DNA from: Alphaproteobacteria bacterium
GTDB lineage: Bacteria > Pseudomonadota > Alphaproteobacteria > Sphingomonadales > Sphingomonadaceae
DNA: 11,220 nt
Direction: 5' to 3'
Assembly (NCBI GenBank): GCA_018828205.1
Contig: JAHJWA010000006.1
Span: 1 to 11,220 of the forward strand
A program made the position numbers and the translations under genes. Numbering within the stretch: the stretch's first letter is position 1; every line of letters starts with the position of its first letter. Under the pieces are notes generated by a model. That model saw only the letters and a program-made list of their open reading frames with translations, had not been told where the DNA came from and did no database searches. This document shows positions 1 to 7,072 of the stretch, in pieces.

Positions 1-378
1 AGGCACATCGTCTGGATCGACCGGGGCGTGATCGCGCTGGCGGTCTATGTCGCCTTCTCGGGCGCGGTGCAGCAGGGGATTTGGCAGAGGGTCGATGCCG
101 GGGCATGGGCCTGGCTGGGAGGGATGGTCGCGCTGTTCCTGCTGTTCGGCCACGCCGGTTCGTGGCTCGCCGGCAGCGCGCTCGGGCTTCCCCGCCGCGA
201 CCGCATCTCGTTCCTGTTCGCCGGCACGCAGAAAAGCACCGCAGTGGGCGTCCCGCTAGCCGCGATCCTCTTCGCGCCCGAAGTCGCCGGATTCCTGGTC
301 GTGCCGCTTATGCTCTACCACCTGTTCCAGCTGGTGGTGGCGGCGCCGGTCGCCGGAGCGCTCAGCCAGGCAGACTAG
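1..378 (+). CDS. Bile acid:sodium symporter family protein (YfeH-like), C-terminal part
   Basis: This is the 3' end of a gene that enters the window in frame from the left; 125 codons and a TAG stop are visible. The visible part is almost wholly hydrophobic, with three or four membrane segments: residues about 8-26 of the visible part, about 34-54, about 68-88 and about 92-118. The stretch around GTQKSTAVGVPLAA, at visible residues about 75-88, resembles the conserved G-x-K-K-S-x-x-x-G-V-P segment of the SBF-like (PF13593, YfeH) branch of the bile acid:sodium symporter superfamily. These are ten-helix inner-membrane carriers; the substrate of this branch is not established. The family call rests on this motif and the hydrophobic pattern only, because the N-terminal helices lie outside the window. 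The stop codon overlaps that of the convergent DUF475 gene inside one CTAG. Confidence 0.75.
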   Translation, partial: RHIVWIDRGVIALAVYVAFSGAVQQGIWQRVDAGAWAWLGGMVALFLLFGHAGSWLAGSALGLPRRDRISFLFAGTQKSTAVGVPLAAILFAPEVAGFLVVPLMLYHLFQLVVAAPVAGALSQAD

Positions 379-1436
379 GCGGTCGCCTCCAGCGTCCCGT
401 GCCGCTTGTTCCAGCGGACCGACCACCACAGCGAAATGCCGATCAGCGTTGCACCGATCAGACCGGTGAAGGCTTCGGGGATATGCACCACCACCGATGA
501 CAACATGATGCCGCCCAGAACGATGATCGCCCAGAAAGCGCCGTGCTCGAGGAAGCGATAGGCTGCCAGCGTGCCTTTCTTGACGAGGTGGATCGTCATC
601 GATCGCACGAACATCGCGCCGATCGACAGACCCAGAGCGATGACCACCATGTTGTTGGACAGGGCGAAGGCGCCGATCACGCCGTCGAAACTGAACGAGG
701 CGTCGAGCACTTCGAGATAGAGAAACCCGCCCAGACCCGAACGCATCACCACGCCGCTGGCGCGCTTGGCCTGTTCGCGCATGTCGAGGAAAGTGCCCAG
801 GGCATCGACGGCGATATAGGTGACCACGCCCAGCAGCCCTGCGGTGAGGAAGGTCAGCGCCTCCTCCGCCGGCAGCAACGTCGAAATCCCCCACATCACC
901 AGCAGCAGCAGGCCGATCTCGACCGCGGGCAGGGCGGATACGCGCGTCAGCTTCTCCTCGACGACCGCGATCCAGTGGACCTCCTTGTCGGCATCGAAAA
1001 AGAACTTCAGCCCGACCATGGTGAGGAAGGCGCCGCCGAAACCGGCGATGCCGACATGCGCGCCCGAGACGATCCGCTCGTATTCCTGGGGGTTGTTGAG
1101 CGACAGGTCGACCGCGGCCAGCGGACCCAGCCCGGCGGCGATGGCGACGATGGCGAGCGGGAAGATGATCCGCGTGCCGAACACCGCGATCGCGATACCC
1201 CAGACGAGGAAACGCTGCTGCCAGACCTCGCTCATGTCCTTCAGGACCGTGGCGTTGACCACCGCGTTGTCGAAACTCAGCGAAACTTCGAGAATCGAGA
1301 GGATCACCACGATCCACAACAGGCCGAGCATACCGACCACCGTCCCGGTGCTCGCGAAGCCGTACCAGACGGCCAGCCCGAGACAGATGAGGGTGAAGAC
1401 GAGCGAAAATTTGTAGAATTGCAGGAGCGTGGACAC
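375..1436 (-). CDS. DUF475 / TerC-like integral membrane protein
   Basis: This 353-residue polytopic membrane protein has about eight or nine hydrophobic segments and matches the DUF475 family, which is related to the TerC (tellurite resistance) membrane proteins. The TerC-type signature appears twice. Residues 49-57 read LEVSLSFDN, and residues 241-252 contain LEVLDASFSFDG. The acidic residues E50, D56, E242, D245 and D251 therefore fall in two membrane segments, as in an internally duplicated carrier. TerC proteins are thought to handle metal ions, often Mn2+, and this is only an inference for DUF475. I chose the GTG start at 1436 because it lies 14 nt past the panB stop with an AGGA about 10 nt upstream, and the length then fits the family. 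The open frame continues far upstream, but only as a shadow of panB. The gene is very probably cotranscribed with panB. Confidence 0.85.
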   Translation of the reverse strand: MSTLLQFYKFSLVFTLICLGLAVWYGFASTGTVVGMLGLLWIVVILSILEVSLSFDNAVVNATVLKDMSEVWQQRFLVWGIAIAVFGTRIIFPLAIVAIAAGLGPLAAVDLSLNNPQEYERIVSGAHVGIAGFGGAFLTMVGLKFFFDADKEVHWIAVVEEKLTRVSALPAVEIGLLLLVMWGISTLLPAEEALTFLTAGLLGVVTYIAVDALGTFLDMREQAKRASGVVMRSGLGGFLYLEVLDASFSFDGVIGAFALSNNMVVIALGLSIGAMFVRSMTIHLVKKGTLAAYRFLEHGAFWAIIVLGGIMLSSVVVHIPEAFTGLIGATLIGISLWWSVRWNKRHGTLEATA

Positions 1437-1450
1437 GCGGAGGTGATCCT

Positions 1451-2323
1451 TCAGGATTTGGGCTGGTAGGTCTGGTCTTCGCCGGGAAAGCTGCGGCTGC
1501 GCACTTCCTCGGCGTAATTGGCGGCCGTCCGCTCGATCAGCGCGGCGATATCCTCGTATTTCTTCACGAAGCGCGGGACGCGCTCGAACATTCCCAGCAT
1601 GTCCTCGGTGACCAGGACCTGCCCGTCGCAGCGCGCGGAGGCACCGATGCCGATGGTGGGGGCCGAGACGGCCTCGGTGGCGGCGATTGCGATGCTCTCG
1701 ACCACGCCTTCGATCACGATCGCGAAGGCTCCGGCCGCATCGAGCGCCCTGGCATCGCCCACGATCTTCTCGGCTTCGGCATCGTCGCGCCCGCGGGCAC
1801 CATAGCCGCCCAGCACATTGACCGCCTGCGGGGTGAGCCCGACATGACCCATCACGGGAATCCCGCGCTGCGAGAGGAAGGCGACCGTTTCGGCCATCGC
1901 CTCGCCGCCTTCGAGCTTCACCGCCGCCGCTCCGCTCTGTTTGAGCAATTGCGCCGCGCTGTCGAAGGCCTGTTCGGGCGAGCGCTCGTAGCTGCCGAAG
2001 GGCATGTCGACCACGACCACCGCGTGATAGCTCCCGCGCACCACCGCGGCGGCATGGTTCGCCATCATCTCCATCGTGACGGGGATGGTCGAAGGCAGGC
2101 CGTAGATCACCTGGCCCAGCGAATCGCCCACCAGCAGCAGGTCGCAATGCGCATCGAGCAATTGCGCCTGACGCGCGGTGTAGGCGGTCAGCATCACCAG
2201 TGGCTCGCCCGTCACGCCGTCGGTCTTGCGCGCCCGGATCTTGGGTACGGTGAGCCGCTTCATCGGCGCCGGCGTGGGGGTCGCCCGGCTGGTCGAAGTG
2301 TCGATCTGGAAGGTCGTGGACAT
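1451..2323 (-). CDS. panB: 3-methyl-2-oxobutanoate hydroxymethyltransferase (ketopantoate hydroxymethyltransferase)
   Basis: PanB transfers a hydroxymethyl group from 5,10-methylenetetrahydrofolate to 2-oxoisovalerate to give ketopantoate, the first committed step of pantothenate and coenzyme A synthesis; it is a cytosolic TIM-barrel enzyme. The product is 290 residues. Family blocks are clear: LLVGDSLG at 63-70, VVVDMPFGSY at 103-112, VKLEGGE at 135-141, GHVGLTPQ at 159-166 and TIGIGAS at 223-229. By comparison with the E. coli enzyme the Mg2+ ligands should be D67, D106 and E138, and the catalytic base E205. All are present. The ATG at 2323 gives a roughly 20-residue Ser/Thr/Pro-rich leader before the conserved part, and a second in-frame ATG at residue 21 is a possible alternative start. 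The ribosome site is weak (AGGCG). The longer open frame upstream is not supported. Other pan genes are not in the window. Confidence 0.95.
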   Translation of the reverse strand: MSTTFQIDTSTSRATPTPAPMKRLTVPKIRARKTDGVTGEPLVMLTAYTARQAQLLDAHCDLLLVGDSLGQVIYGLPSTIPVTMEMMANHAAAVVRGSYHAVVVVDMPFGSYERSPEQAFDSAAQLLKQSGAAAVKLEGGEAMAETVAFLSQRGIPVMGHVGLTPQAVNVLGGYGARGRDDAEAEKIVGDARALDAAGAFAIVIEGVVESIAIAATEAVSAPTIGIGASARCDGQVLVTEDMLGMFERVPRFVKKYEDIAALIERTAANYAEEVRSRSFPGEDQTYQPKS

Positions 2324-2409
2324 GGCCGAAACGCCTAGCGCCCTGTGAACGCAAAGGCAAAGCACCCTCGACGCAGAAGCCAAAACATTGCAGATGGGCC
2401 CCGGGCACA

Positions 2410-2440
2410 CGCGCCGGACCGCAGGCGCGCGATGGAGAGG
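2410..2440 (+). promoter_or_regulatory. Leader hairpin and Shine-Dalgarno of the NSS transporter
   Basis: The 125-nt gap between divergent panB and the transporter must hold both promoters, but I could not place a convincing -35/-10 pair for either. Two elements are visible. One is a 6-bp inverted repeat, CGCGCC at 2410-2415 with GGCGCG at 2424-2429 and an 8-nt loop. The other is a strong Shine-Dalgarno, GGAGAGG at 2434-2440, 8 nt before the ATG at 2449. The site fixes the start codon. The hairpin ends four bases before the site and could affect ribosome access, but in DNA this GC-rich it may be chance. Confidence 0.4.
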
Positions 2441-2448
2441 TTTGAATA

Positions 2449-3879
2449 ATGGTCGCGACAACGACAAGCACGAGCGAGGGCTGGTCCTCGCGTTGGGCCT
2501 TCATTCTGGCTGCGATCGGCGCGGCGGTGGGGCTCGGCAATATCTGGCGCTTTCCCACGCTGGCGGGCGAGAGCGGTGGCGGTGCCTTCGTGATCTTCTA
2601 CATCGGCTGCGTGTTCCTGATCGGCCTGCCGCTGATCCTTTCGGAAATCTTCATTGGCCGCGCCGGGCAGACCGATGCGGTCGGTTCGATCAAGCGCGTT
2701 GCGGCGCAGTCCAACGCCTCGACCAATTGGTCGATCTTCGGCGCGATCGGCGCGATCGCGGCCTTTCTTATCCTGTCCTTCTATTCGGTCGTCGCGGGCT
2801 GGGTGCTCTATTACGCCGGGGTGATGGGCGGCGACCTGCTGCAGGCGATCGGTTCGGGCGAACCGTTCCGCGGCGCGCTTGCAGGCGAAAACCAGGCCCA
2901 GGTCCAGCAGCGGCTTACCGATATGTTTGCCAACCCCGGGCTGCTGCTCGGGATGCATCTCGTCTTCATGGGCGCCACGCTTTTCATCGTTGCGCGCGGT
3001 GTCCACGCCGGGATCGAGAAGGCCGCCTTGTACCTCATGCCGATGTTTTTCGCGCTGCTTATCGGGCTGGTGCTCTACGGCGCGATCGAAGGCGATATGG
3101 CCGATGCCTTCACCTTCCTGTTCACCCCCGACTGGTCCAAGCTGACCCCGCAGGTGATGAACGCCGCGCTCGGCCAGGCGCTGTTCTCGCTCTCGCTGGG
3201 CGTGGCCGGACTGATCACTTACGGCTCCTACATCAAGGAAGGCAGCGGACTGGGCTCCACCTCGGCGCTGATCGCCTTTGCCGATATCGGCGTGGCGATG
3301 CTGGCGGGCCTGATGATCTTCCCGATCGTTTTCGCGGTCGGCCTCGATCCGGCCGCGGGGCCGACGCTGGTGTTCCAGACGCTGCCCTTCGCCTTCCAGA
3401 CCATGCCCGCGGGCGCGCTGTTCGGCTTTTTGTTCTTCGTGCTGATCCTCGTCGCGGCGGTGACCAGCTCGATCTCGCTGCTCGAGGTTCCGACCGCCTG
3501 GGGCATCGGCGAGCGCGGCTGGAGTCGGGCCAAGTCCGCCATGATCTTCGGTGGCGGAGCATTCGTGATCGGGATCCTCTGCCTGCTCGGCTACAATGTC
3601 CTGTCCGAGGTGCGCCCGCTGGGGTTCTGGTCGCTGTTCGAGGATACCGACATCCTCGACACGATCGATGGTTTCACCGGCAAGGTCATGCTGCCGCTGG
3701 GCGCCTTGCTGACATCGCTGTTCGTCGGCTGGAAGGCCGATCGCACGCTGGTCCGCAGCGTGACCGGCCTGTCGCCGCTGGCGTTCGGCCTGTGGCGCTT
3801 CCTGATTGCCTGGCTGTGCCCGATTGCGGTCGCGGTCATCCTTGTGACGGGTCTTTTCCCGGGTCTGCTGGGCGCCTGA
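2449..3879 (+). CDS. Sodium-dependent transporter, NSS/SNF family
   Basis: This is a 476-residue inner-membrane symporter of the neurotransmitter:sodium symporter family (LeuT, MhsT and Tyt1 type), whose bacterial members take up amino acids with Na+. TM1 contains GAAVGLGNIWRFP at residues 24-36, the family signature that supplies Na+ and substrate contacts. TM3 has SFYSVVAGW at 110-118. The unwound TM6 region reads SLSLGVAGLITYGSY at 247-261. TM8 carries VTSSIS at 338-343, matching the T/S-S residues that complete the Na2 site. I count about eleven helices, the usual number for bacterial members, so the twelfth of eukaryotic relatives is missing as expected. The substrate cannot be read from sequence; a hydrophobic amino acid is likely. 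The ATG has a strong Shine-Dalgarno. The APC permease follows on the same strand after 97 nt, so shared or separate transcription is open. Confidence 0.9.
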   Translation: MVATTTSTSEGWSSRWAFILAAIGAAVGLGNIWRFPTLAGESGGGAFVIFYIGCVFLIGLPLILSEIFIGRAGQTDAVGSIKRVAAQSNASTNWSIFGAIGAIAAFLILSFYSVVAGWVLYYAGVMGGDLLQAIGSGEPFRGALAGENQAQVQQRLTDMFANPGLLLGMHLVFMGATLFIVARGVHAGIEKAALYLMPMFFALLIGLVLYGAIEGDMADAFTFLFTPDWSKLTPQVMNAALGQALFSLSLGVAGLITYGSYIKEGSGLGSTSALIAFADIGVAMLAGLMIFPIVFAVGLDPAAGPTLVFQTLPFAFQTMPAGALFGFLFFVLILVAAVTSSISLLEVPTAWGIGERGWSRAKSAMIFGGGAFVIGILCLLGYNVLSEVRPLGFWSLFEDTDILDTIDGFTGKVMLPLGALLTSLFVGWKADRTLVRSVTGLSPLAFGLWRFLIAWLCPIAVAVILVTGLFPGLLGA

Positions 3880-3937
3880 TCTTTTCGATTGCCGGTCCCG
3901 AAAAAGGGATTAAATCACGGCGTTGCAGGCTGGCAGG

Positions 3938-3952
3938 GCGGAACCGTTCCGC
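3938..3952. promoter_or_regulatory. Perfect dyad upstream of the APC permease, possible operator
   Basis: GCGGAAC, one central C, then GTTCCGC form a perfect 7-bp inverted repeat in the 97-nt gap between the two transporter genes. GCA at 3933-3935 and TGC at 3953-3955 could extend the pairing after a two-base bulge. It ends 24 nt before the permease ATG. It could be a binding site for a dimeric repressor or a hairpin in the mRNA leader. No T tract follows on either strand, so it is not an intrinsic terminator. The half-sites face each other, unlike the direct-repeat LexA boxes elsewhere in this window. Confidence 0.35.
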
Positions 3953-3976
3953 TGCGGGCCTGGGGGTCTCCGGACA

Positions 3977-5563
3977 ATGCTACTGGACAGGGTAAAGCCG
4001 CTCGACGCGATTCTCGCGACGGCGAAGAAGAAAGCACTCAAACGCACTCTCGGGCCGATCCAGCTGATGCTGTTCGGGATCGGCTGCATCATCGGCACGG
4101 GCATTTTCGTGCTGACCGCGGCCGGCGCGCAGAAGGCCGGTCCCGGCCTGATGCTCGCGTTCGTGATCGCCGGGCTGGTCTGCATCGTCGCGGCGCTCTG
4201 CTATTCCGAGATCGCCTCGATGATCCCGGTCGCGGGATCCGCCTACACCTATTCCTACGCCACCATGGGCGAGTTGCTCGCTTGGACGGTGGGTTGGGCG
4301 CTGATCCTCGAATACGCGATCGCGGCTTCGGCCGTTTCGGTCGGGTGGTCGGGCTATTTCGCCGGGACGATCCTCAACGAATTCCTCGGGATCGAGCTGC
4401 CGCAATGGCTGGCGGCCGGCCCGCTGGCGCTGGGCGGCGAACCGGGCGGCTTCATCAACCTGCCGGCGATGGTGATCGCGCTGCTGGTCACCTGGCTGCT
4501 GATGATCGGCACCAATGAGAGCGCGCGCGTCAACGCGGTACTGGTGCTGATCAAGGTAACCGCGCTGACCGTCTTCATCGCGTTGACCTTCACCAGCGGG
4601 GATTTCGACGCCGACAAGTTCAATCCCTTCCTGCCCGCCGGCGTGTTCGGCGGTTTCGGATCCGGGGTCGGCGCGGTCGGTGCCGCGGCGACGATCTTCT
4701 TCGCCTATGTCGGCTTCGATGCGGTCTCGACCGCCGCGGAGGAAACCAAGAACCCGCAGCGCAACGTGCCCATCGGTCTGGTCGGTTCGCTGCTGTTCTG
4801 CACCCTGTTCTACATCCTGGTGGCCGCGGGCGCGATCGGCACGATCGGCGGACAGCCGATCATGGGTCCGGGCGGCATTCCCTTTCCTGCTGGGTCGGAA
4901 GAACTCGCGCTGCAATGCGCGATGCCGCAATACGCCGCTTCGCTGGTCTGCTCGGACGAGGCGCTGGCGCATGTGCTGCGCCAGATCGGTTTTTCGAGCG
5001 TGGGCAACATGCTCGGGATCGCAGCGTTCTTCGCGCTGCCCTCGGTCATCCTGGTGCTGCTGTTCGCACAGACCCGCATCTTCTTCGTGATGAGCCGCGA
5101 CGGCCTGCTTCCCGAGGGGCTTTCCAAGGTCCATCCCAAGTGGAACACGCCCTATGTGGTGACCGCCATCACCGGTGTGATCGTCGCCTTCGGCGCGGCG
5201 TTCTTCCCGGTGGGTCAGCTGGCCGACATCGCCAATGCCGGGACGCTCTATGCCTTCCTGATGGTGGCGGTGGCGGTGATGCTGCTGCGCCGCAGCGACC
5301 CCGATCGTCCCCGCAGCTTCCGCACCCCGGCGCTGTGGCTGGTCGGTCCGGCAACGATTTTCGGCTGCGCCTTCCTGTTTCTCAACCTGCCAACCGAAGC
5401 GATGCTGGTGCTGCCGATCTGGACGATTATCGGGCTGGTGGTCTATTTCGCCTACAGCCGCAGACACAGCCACCTCGGGCGCGGCATCGTCGAGGTGCAC
5501 GAGCCCGAATATGCCGATGTCGAACCGGCCATTCCCGGCGTCGACCATCGCGAAGGCTCGTAA
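3977..5563 (+). CDS. APC superfamily amino acid permease (cationic amino acid transporter-like)
   Basis: This 528-residue permease belongs to the amino acid-polyamine-organocation superfamily and resembles the CAT/YfnA branch. TM1 carries GIGCIIGTGIF at 34-44, the glycine-rich unwound substrate-binding segment. PVAGSAYTYSYATMGE follows at about 84-99, and FFAYVGFDAVSTAAEE lies in the TM6 region with the NPQRNVPIG loop after it. About twelve helices are predicted. A loop of roughly 45 residues (about 291-335) before TM8 contains C314 and C325, eleven residues apart. By topology this loop should be periplasmic, so a disulfide is possible. I chose ATG 3977 because GGGGG lies about 10 nt upstream and the family core starts soon after; the frame is open to a TTG at 3923, which is less likely. 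The substrate is unknown. A strong terminator follows. Confidence 0.88.
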   Translation: MLLDRVKPLDAILATAKKKALKRTLGPIQLMLFGIGCIIGTGIFVLTAAGAQKAGPGLMLAFVIAGLVCIVAALCYSEIASMIPVAGSAYTYSYATMGELLAWTVGWALILEYAIAASAVSVGWSGYFAGTILNEFLGIELPQWLAAGPLALGGEPGGFINLPAMVIALLVTWLLMIGTNESARVNAVLVLIKVTALTVFIALTFTSGDFDADKFNPFLPAGVFGGFGSGVGAVGAAATIFFAYVGFDAVSTAAEETKNPQRNVPIGLVGSLLFCTLFYILVAAGAIGTIGGQPIMGPGGIPFPAGSEELALQCAMPQYAASLVCSDEALAHVLRQIGFSSVGNMLGIAAFFALPSVILVLLFAQTRIFFVMSRDGLLPEGLSKVHPKWNTPYVVTAITGVIVAFGAAFFPVGQLADIANAGTLYAFLMVAVAVMLLRRSDPDRPRSFRTPALWLVGPATIFGCAFLFLNLPTEAMLVLPIWTIIGLVVYFAYSRRHSHLGRGIVEVHEPEYADVEPAIPGVDHREGS

Positions 5564-5591
5564 CTTTACTTCGACTCTTCATCCGACAACA

Positions 5592-5621
5592 AAAAGGGCC
5601 GTTCTCGCGAACGGCCCTTTT
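5592..5621. terminator. Bidirectional intrinsic terminator
   Basis: A nearly perfect hairpin lies between two convergent genes. GGGCCGTTC (5596-5604) pairs with GAACGGCCC (5609-5617) around a TCGC loop, and AAAA before it pairs with TTTT after it. The plus strand continues TTTTCTTT, ending the APC permease transcript. The minus strand reads a run of five T, ending the small split-barrel gene transcript. This is the clearest terminator in the window. Confidence 0.93.
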
Positions 5622-5647
5622 CTTTGGTGGCAATAGGGATCAGCGGA

Positions 5648-6133
5648 TCACAGCGGGGTGCGCTTGACGTGCTGCTCTTCGGCGTCCTCGTGGACATCCA
5701 TGCCCAGCGCCATCTTGGCGGTGCTCAGCAGGCCCATGTCGCCATTCCAGATCTCGGCATCGCCCAGATCCATGCGCAGGAAGAGGATGTCGGGATCGGT
5801 CTTGCCCCCATCGTACCAGGCCTCGACGAAATTGTTCCAGAACTGGTCGAAGCGCTCGCGGCTGGTTTCCTCGACCAGCGTGCCGCCGAAGCGCGCATAC
5901 ATGCCGTGATCCTTGCCCTTGAAAGTCGCGGTCACGGGGCCGAGCGCGCGGAAGGGGCTCTTGGTGTGAGTGAAGAACCAGATCGCGCTGTTGGCGTCCT
6001 TGTCGAGCTGCGGGCTCATCGGCACCGCGGTGTCGGGCTGGCCGTCGAGCTGGAGGAAAAGGAAGGGCGAATCGGCGAGCGCCTTCCAGAACTTGGTCTT
6101 GAGCTCGTCGGGATTGCCTTCTGCGTATTTCAT
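5648..6133 (-). CDS. Pyridoxamine 5'-phosphate oxidase-like split-barrel protein (general stress protein 26 family)
   Basis: This 161-residue soluble protein matches the family of general-stress split-barrel proteins (COG3871, PF16242), which fold like pyridoxamine phosphate oxidase and usually bind FMN. Residues 22-30 (SPFLFLQLD) and 36-40 (AVPMS) correspond to the first strands. IWFFTHTKSP (51-60) and ATFKGKDHGMYARFGGT (69-85) follow in the expected order and spacing. The tail has an acidic end of the expected type (VKRTPL at the C-terminus). These proteins are not vitamin B6 biosynthetic enzymes; roles proposed for the family concern stress and flavin binding, with no firm reaction. The start is secure: AGGAGA lies 5-6 nt before the ATG. 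It is transcribed divergently from imuA across a 144-nt gap and converges on the terminator at 5592-5621. I found no EcfG-type stress promoter upstream. Confidence 0.85.
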   Translation of the reverse strand: MKYAEGNPDELKTKFWKALADSPFLFLQLDGQPDTAVPMSPQLDKDANSAIWFFTHTKSPFRALGPVTATFKGKDHGMYARFGGTLVEETSRERFDQFWNNFVEAWYDGGKTDPDILFLRMDLGDAEIWNGDMGLLSTAKMALGMDVHEDAEEQHVKRTPL

Positions 6134-6240
6134 ACCGGTCTCCTGTTGGATGGTTTGATGGTTCAATGATCGAATGCGGCGTTCGGTCCCGGCGATGATC
6201 GGGATGAATGGCGCATGCGGGGATGAAAGCCGGCGCGGGA

Positions 6241-6269
6241 TTGCGAATCGCCGACGGGCGGAACATAAG
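6241..6269 (+). promoter_or_regulatory. Candidate sigma70-type promoter of imuA
   Basis: TTGCGA at 6241-6246 (4 of 6 matches to TTGACA) and CATAAG at 6264-6269 (4 of 6 to TATAAT) are separated by an ideal 17 nt. The -10 lies inside the LexA box, as expected for a repressed SOS promoter. A start about 7-8 nt downstream would fall at or next to the imuA ATG (6278), giving a leaderless or nearly leaderless mRNA. The matches are modest, so this is a candidate only. Confidence 0.45.
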
Positions 6270-6275
6270 CGGAAC
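6261..6275. promoter_or_regulatory. LexA box (SOS operator) of imuA-imuB
   Basis: GAAC, seven bases (ATAAGCG), GAAC is an exact match to the alphaproteobacterial LexA operator GTTC-N7-GTTC read on the opposite strand. It ends 2 nt before the imuA ATG. imuA-imuB operons are known LexA targets in alphaproteobacteria such as Caulobacter, so site and gene support each other. It lies 128 nt from the divergent split-barrel gene, too far to be an obvious operator for that gene. Confidence 0.88.
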
Positions 6276-6277
6276 AG

Positions 6278-7072
6278 ATGAGTCGTTCCACCATGCCTTC
6301 CGAGACGCTTTCGCAGACCTGCGAGGTCGCCGCCGCGCCGCTCGCCCGGAGCAGTGCGCGTTGGCAGCCGGGGCTTGCCGCGCGCGTGGGTCCGGTCGCG
6401 CACAGCGAGATATTCTCCACGACCAACCACGCCGGGGGCGTCGCCGCGGCGCTGGCTCTGGCGCTCGACGACTGGCGCCATACCCCGCGCGGGGAAACCC
6501 GCGAAGCGCAGGACCGGCGCGCGGTGCTGTGGGTGCAGACGCGCGAGGCGGCGCGGCTGACCGGGCGGCCCTACCGCGCCGGCCTGCCCGAGGAGCTGCG
6601 CCACCGCGTGATCCATGTGCTCGCCGAAAAGCCCGAGGATGCGCTGTTCGCACTCGAGGAAGGCGTGCGCTGCCGAGAGATCGCCTTTGTCATCGGCGAG
6701 CTCTCGGGCAATCCGCGCGCGCTCGATTTCACCGCCTCGCGCCGGCTGACGCTGGCGGCGGAACGGCACGGCGTCCCGCTCTATCTCGTCCGGCTCGAGG
6801 CGCAGCGCGATCTCAGCTCGGCGCGGATGCGCTGGGAGGTGGCTTGCGCGCCCTCGGCCGCGCCCGCCTGGAACGCGCAGGCGCCGGGTGCGCCCGCCTG
6901 GCAGGCCGAGCTGTTTCGCGCCCGCGCTCATCCGCCAGGCAGTTGGCTGCTGGGCGAAGAGGGGGGGCGATTGCGCGCCCTACGACCTCACGAAGTCGAG
7001 GAAGAGGCGCCGCGCCACACATGGACCGGCGGGTTGCAGCAGCGGCGGCGCCCCCGCGCCGCGGGGCGGTGA
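6278..7072 (+). CDS. imuA: ImuA, SOS mutagenesis accessory protein (RecA-like fold)
   Basis: ImuA is the small RecA-fold partner of the ImuA-ImuB-DnaE2 mutasome, which carries out error-prone synthesis across DNA damage. This 264-residue protein shows the alphaproteobacterial pattern. There is a GGVAAALALAL segment near residues 53-63. RRAVLWVQT lies near 79-87. REIAFVIGEL lies near 133-142, the Walker B-like strand of the RecA core. ASRRLTLAAERHGVPLYLVR follows near 152-171, then SSARMRWEV. No Walker A P-loop is visible, in line with an accessory rather than an ATPase role; that is my reading. The C-terminal 20 residues are Arg-rich. ATG 6278 is supported by the LexA box 2 nt upstream; a second ATG is at codon 6. 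The TGA overlaps the GTG of imuB (GTGA), so the two are translationally coupled. Confidence 0.85.
   Translation: MSRSTMPSETLSQTCEVAAAPLARSSARWQPGLAARVGPVAHSEIFSTTNHAGGVAAALALALDDWRHTPRGETREAQDRRAVLWVQTREAARLTGRPYRAGLPEELRHRVIHVLAEKPEDALFALEEGVRCREIAFVIGELSGNPRALDFTASRRLTLAAERHGVPLYLVRLEAQRDLSSARMRWEVACAPSAAPAWNAQAPGAPAWQAELFRARAHPPGSWLLGEEGGRLRALRPHEVEEEAPRHTWTGGLQQRRRPRAAGR

Noticed and set aside
2324..2467. 48-residue N-terminal extension of PanB
   Set aside because: It would run through the divergent gap and the transporter ribosome site; the extension does not resemble PanB and length fits from 2323.
1437..2558. Long minus-strand open frame running upstream from the DUF475 gene, suggesting a 727-residue protein
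   Set aside because: The upstream part is panB read in another frame (Arg/Gly-rich and without family signatures); the DUF475 core starts at the GTG at 1436.
3940..3949. GGAACCGTTCC as an EcfG general-stress promoter
   Set aside because: GGAAC and CGTT directly adjoin instead of being 16-17 nt apart; the dyad symmetry explains it better.
3980..5548. 522-residue minus-strand open frame opposite the APC permease
   Set aside because: Asp/Arg/Gln-rich translation typical of the antisense of a high-GC membrane protein gene; the plus strand has clear family motifs.
6134..6260. LexA control or an EcfG-type (GGAAC-N16/17-CGTT) promoter for the split-barrel stress protein
   Set aside because: The LexA box is 128 nt from this gene, beside imuA. 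No GGAAC with correctly spaced CGTT was found on the minus strand upstream of 6133.
6899..6916. QAELF near the C-terminus of ImuA as a beta-clamp motif
   Set aside because: It lies in a segment that looks like a conserved core strand of ImuA rather than a flexible tail, and clamp binding is the known job of ImuB.
6208..7068. Open frame continuing upstream of imuB through imuA
   Set aside because: It is imuA read out of frame, Arg/Ala-rich and without known motifs; imuA is in the other frame with a LexA box and start.
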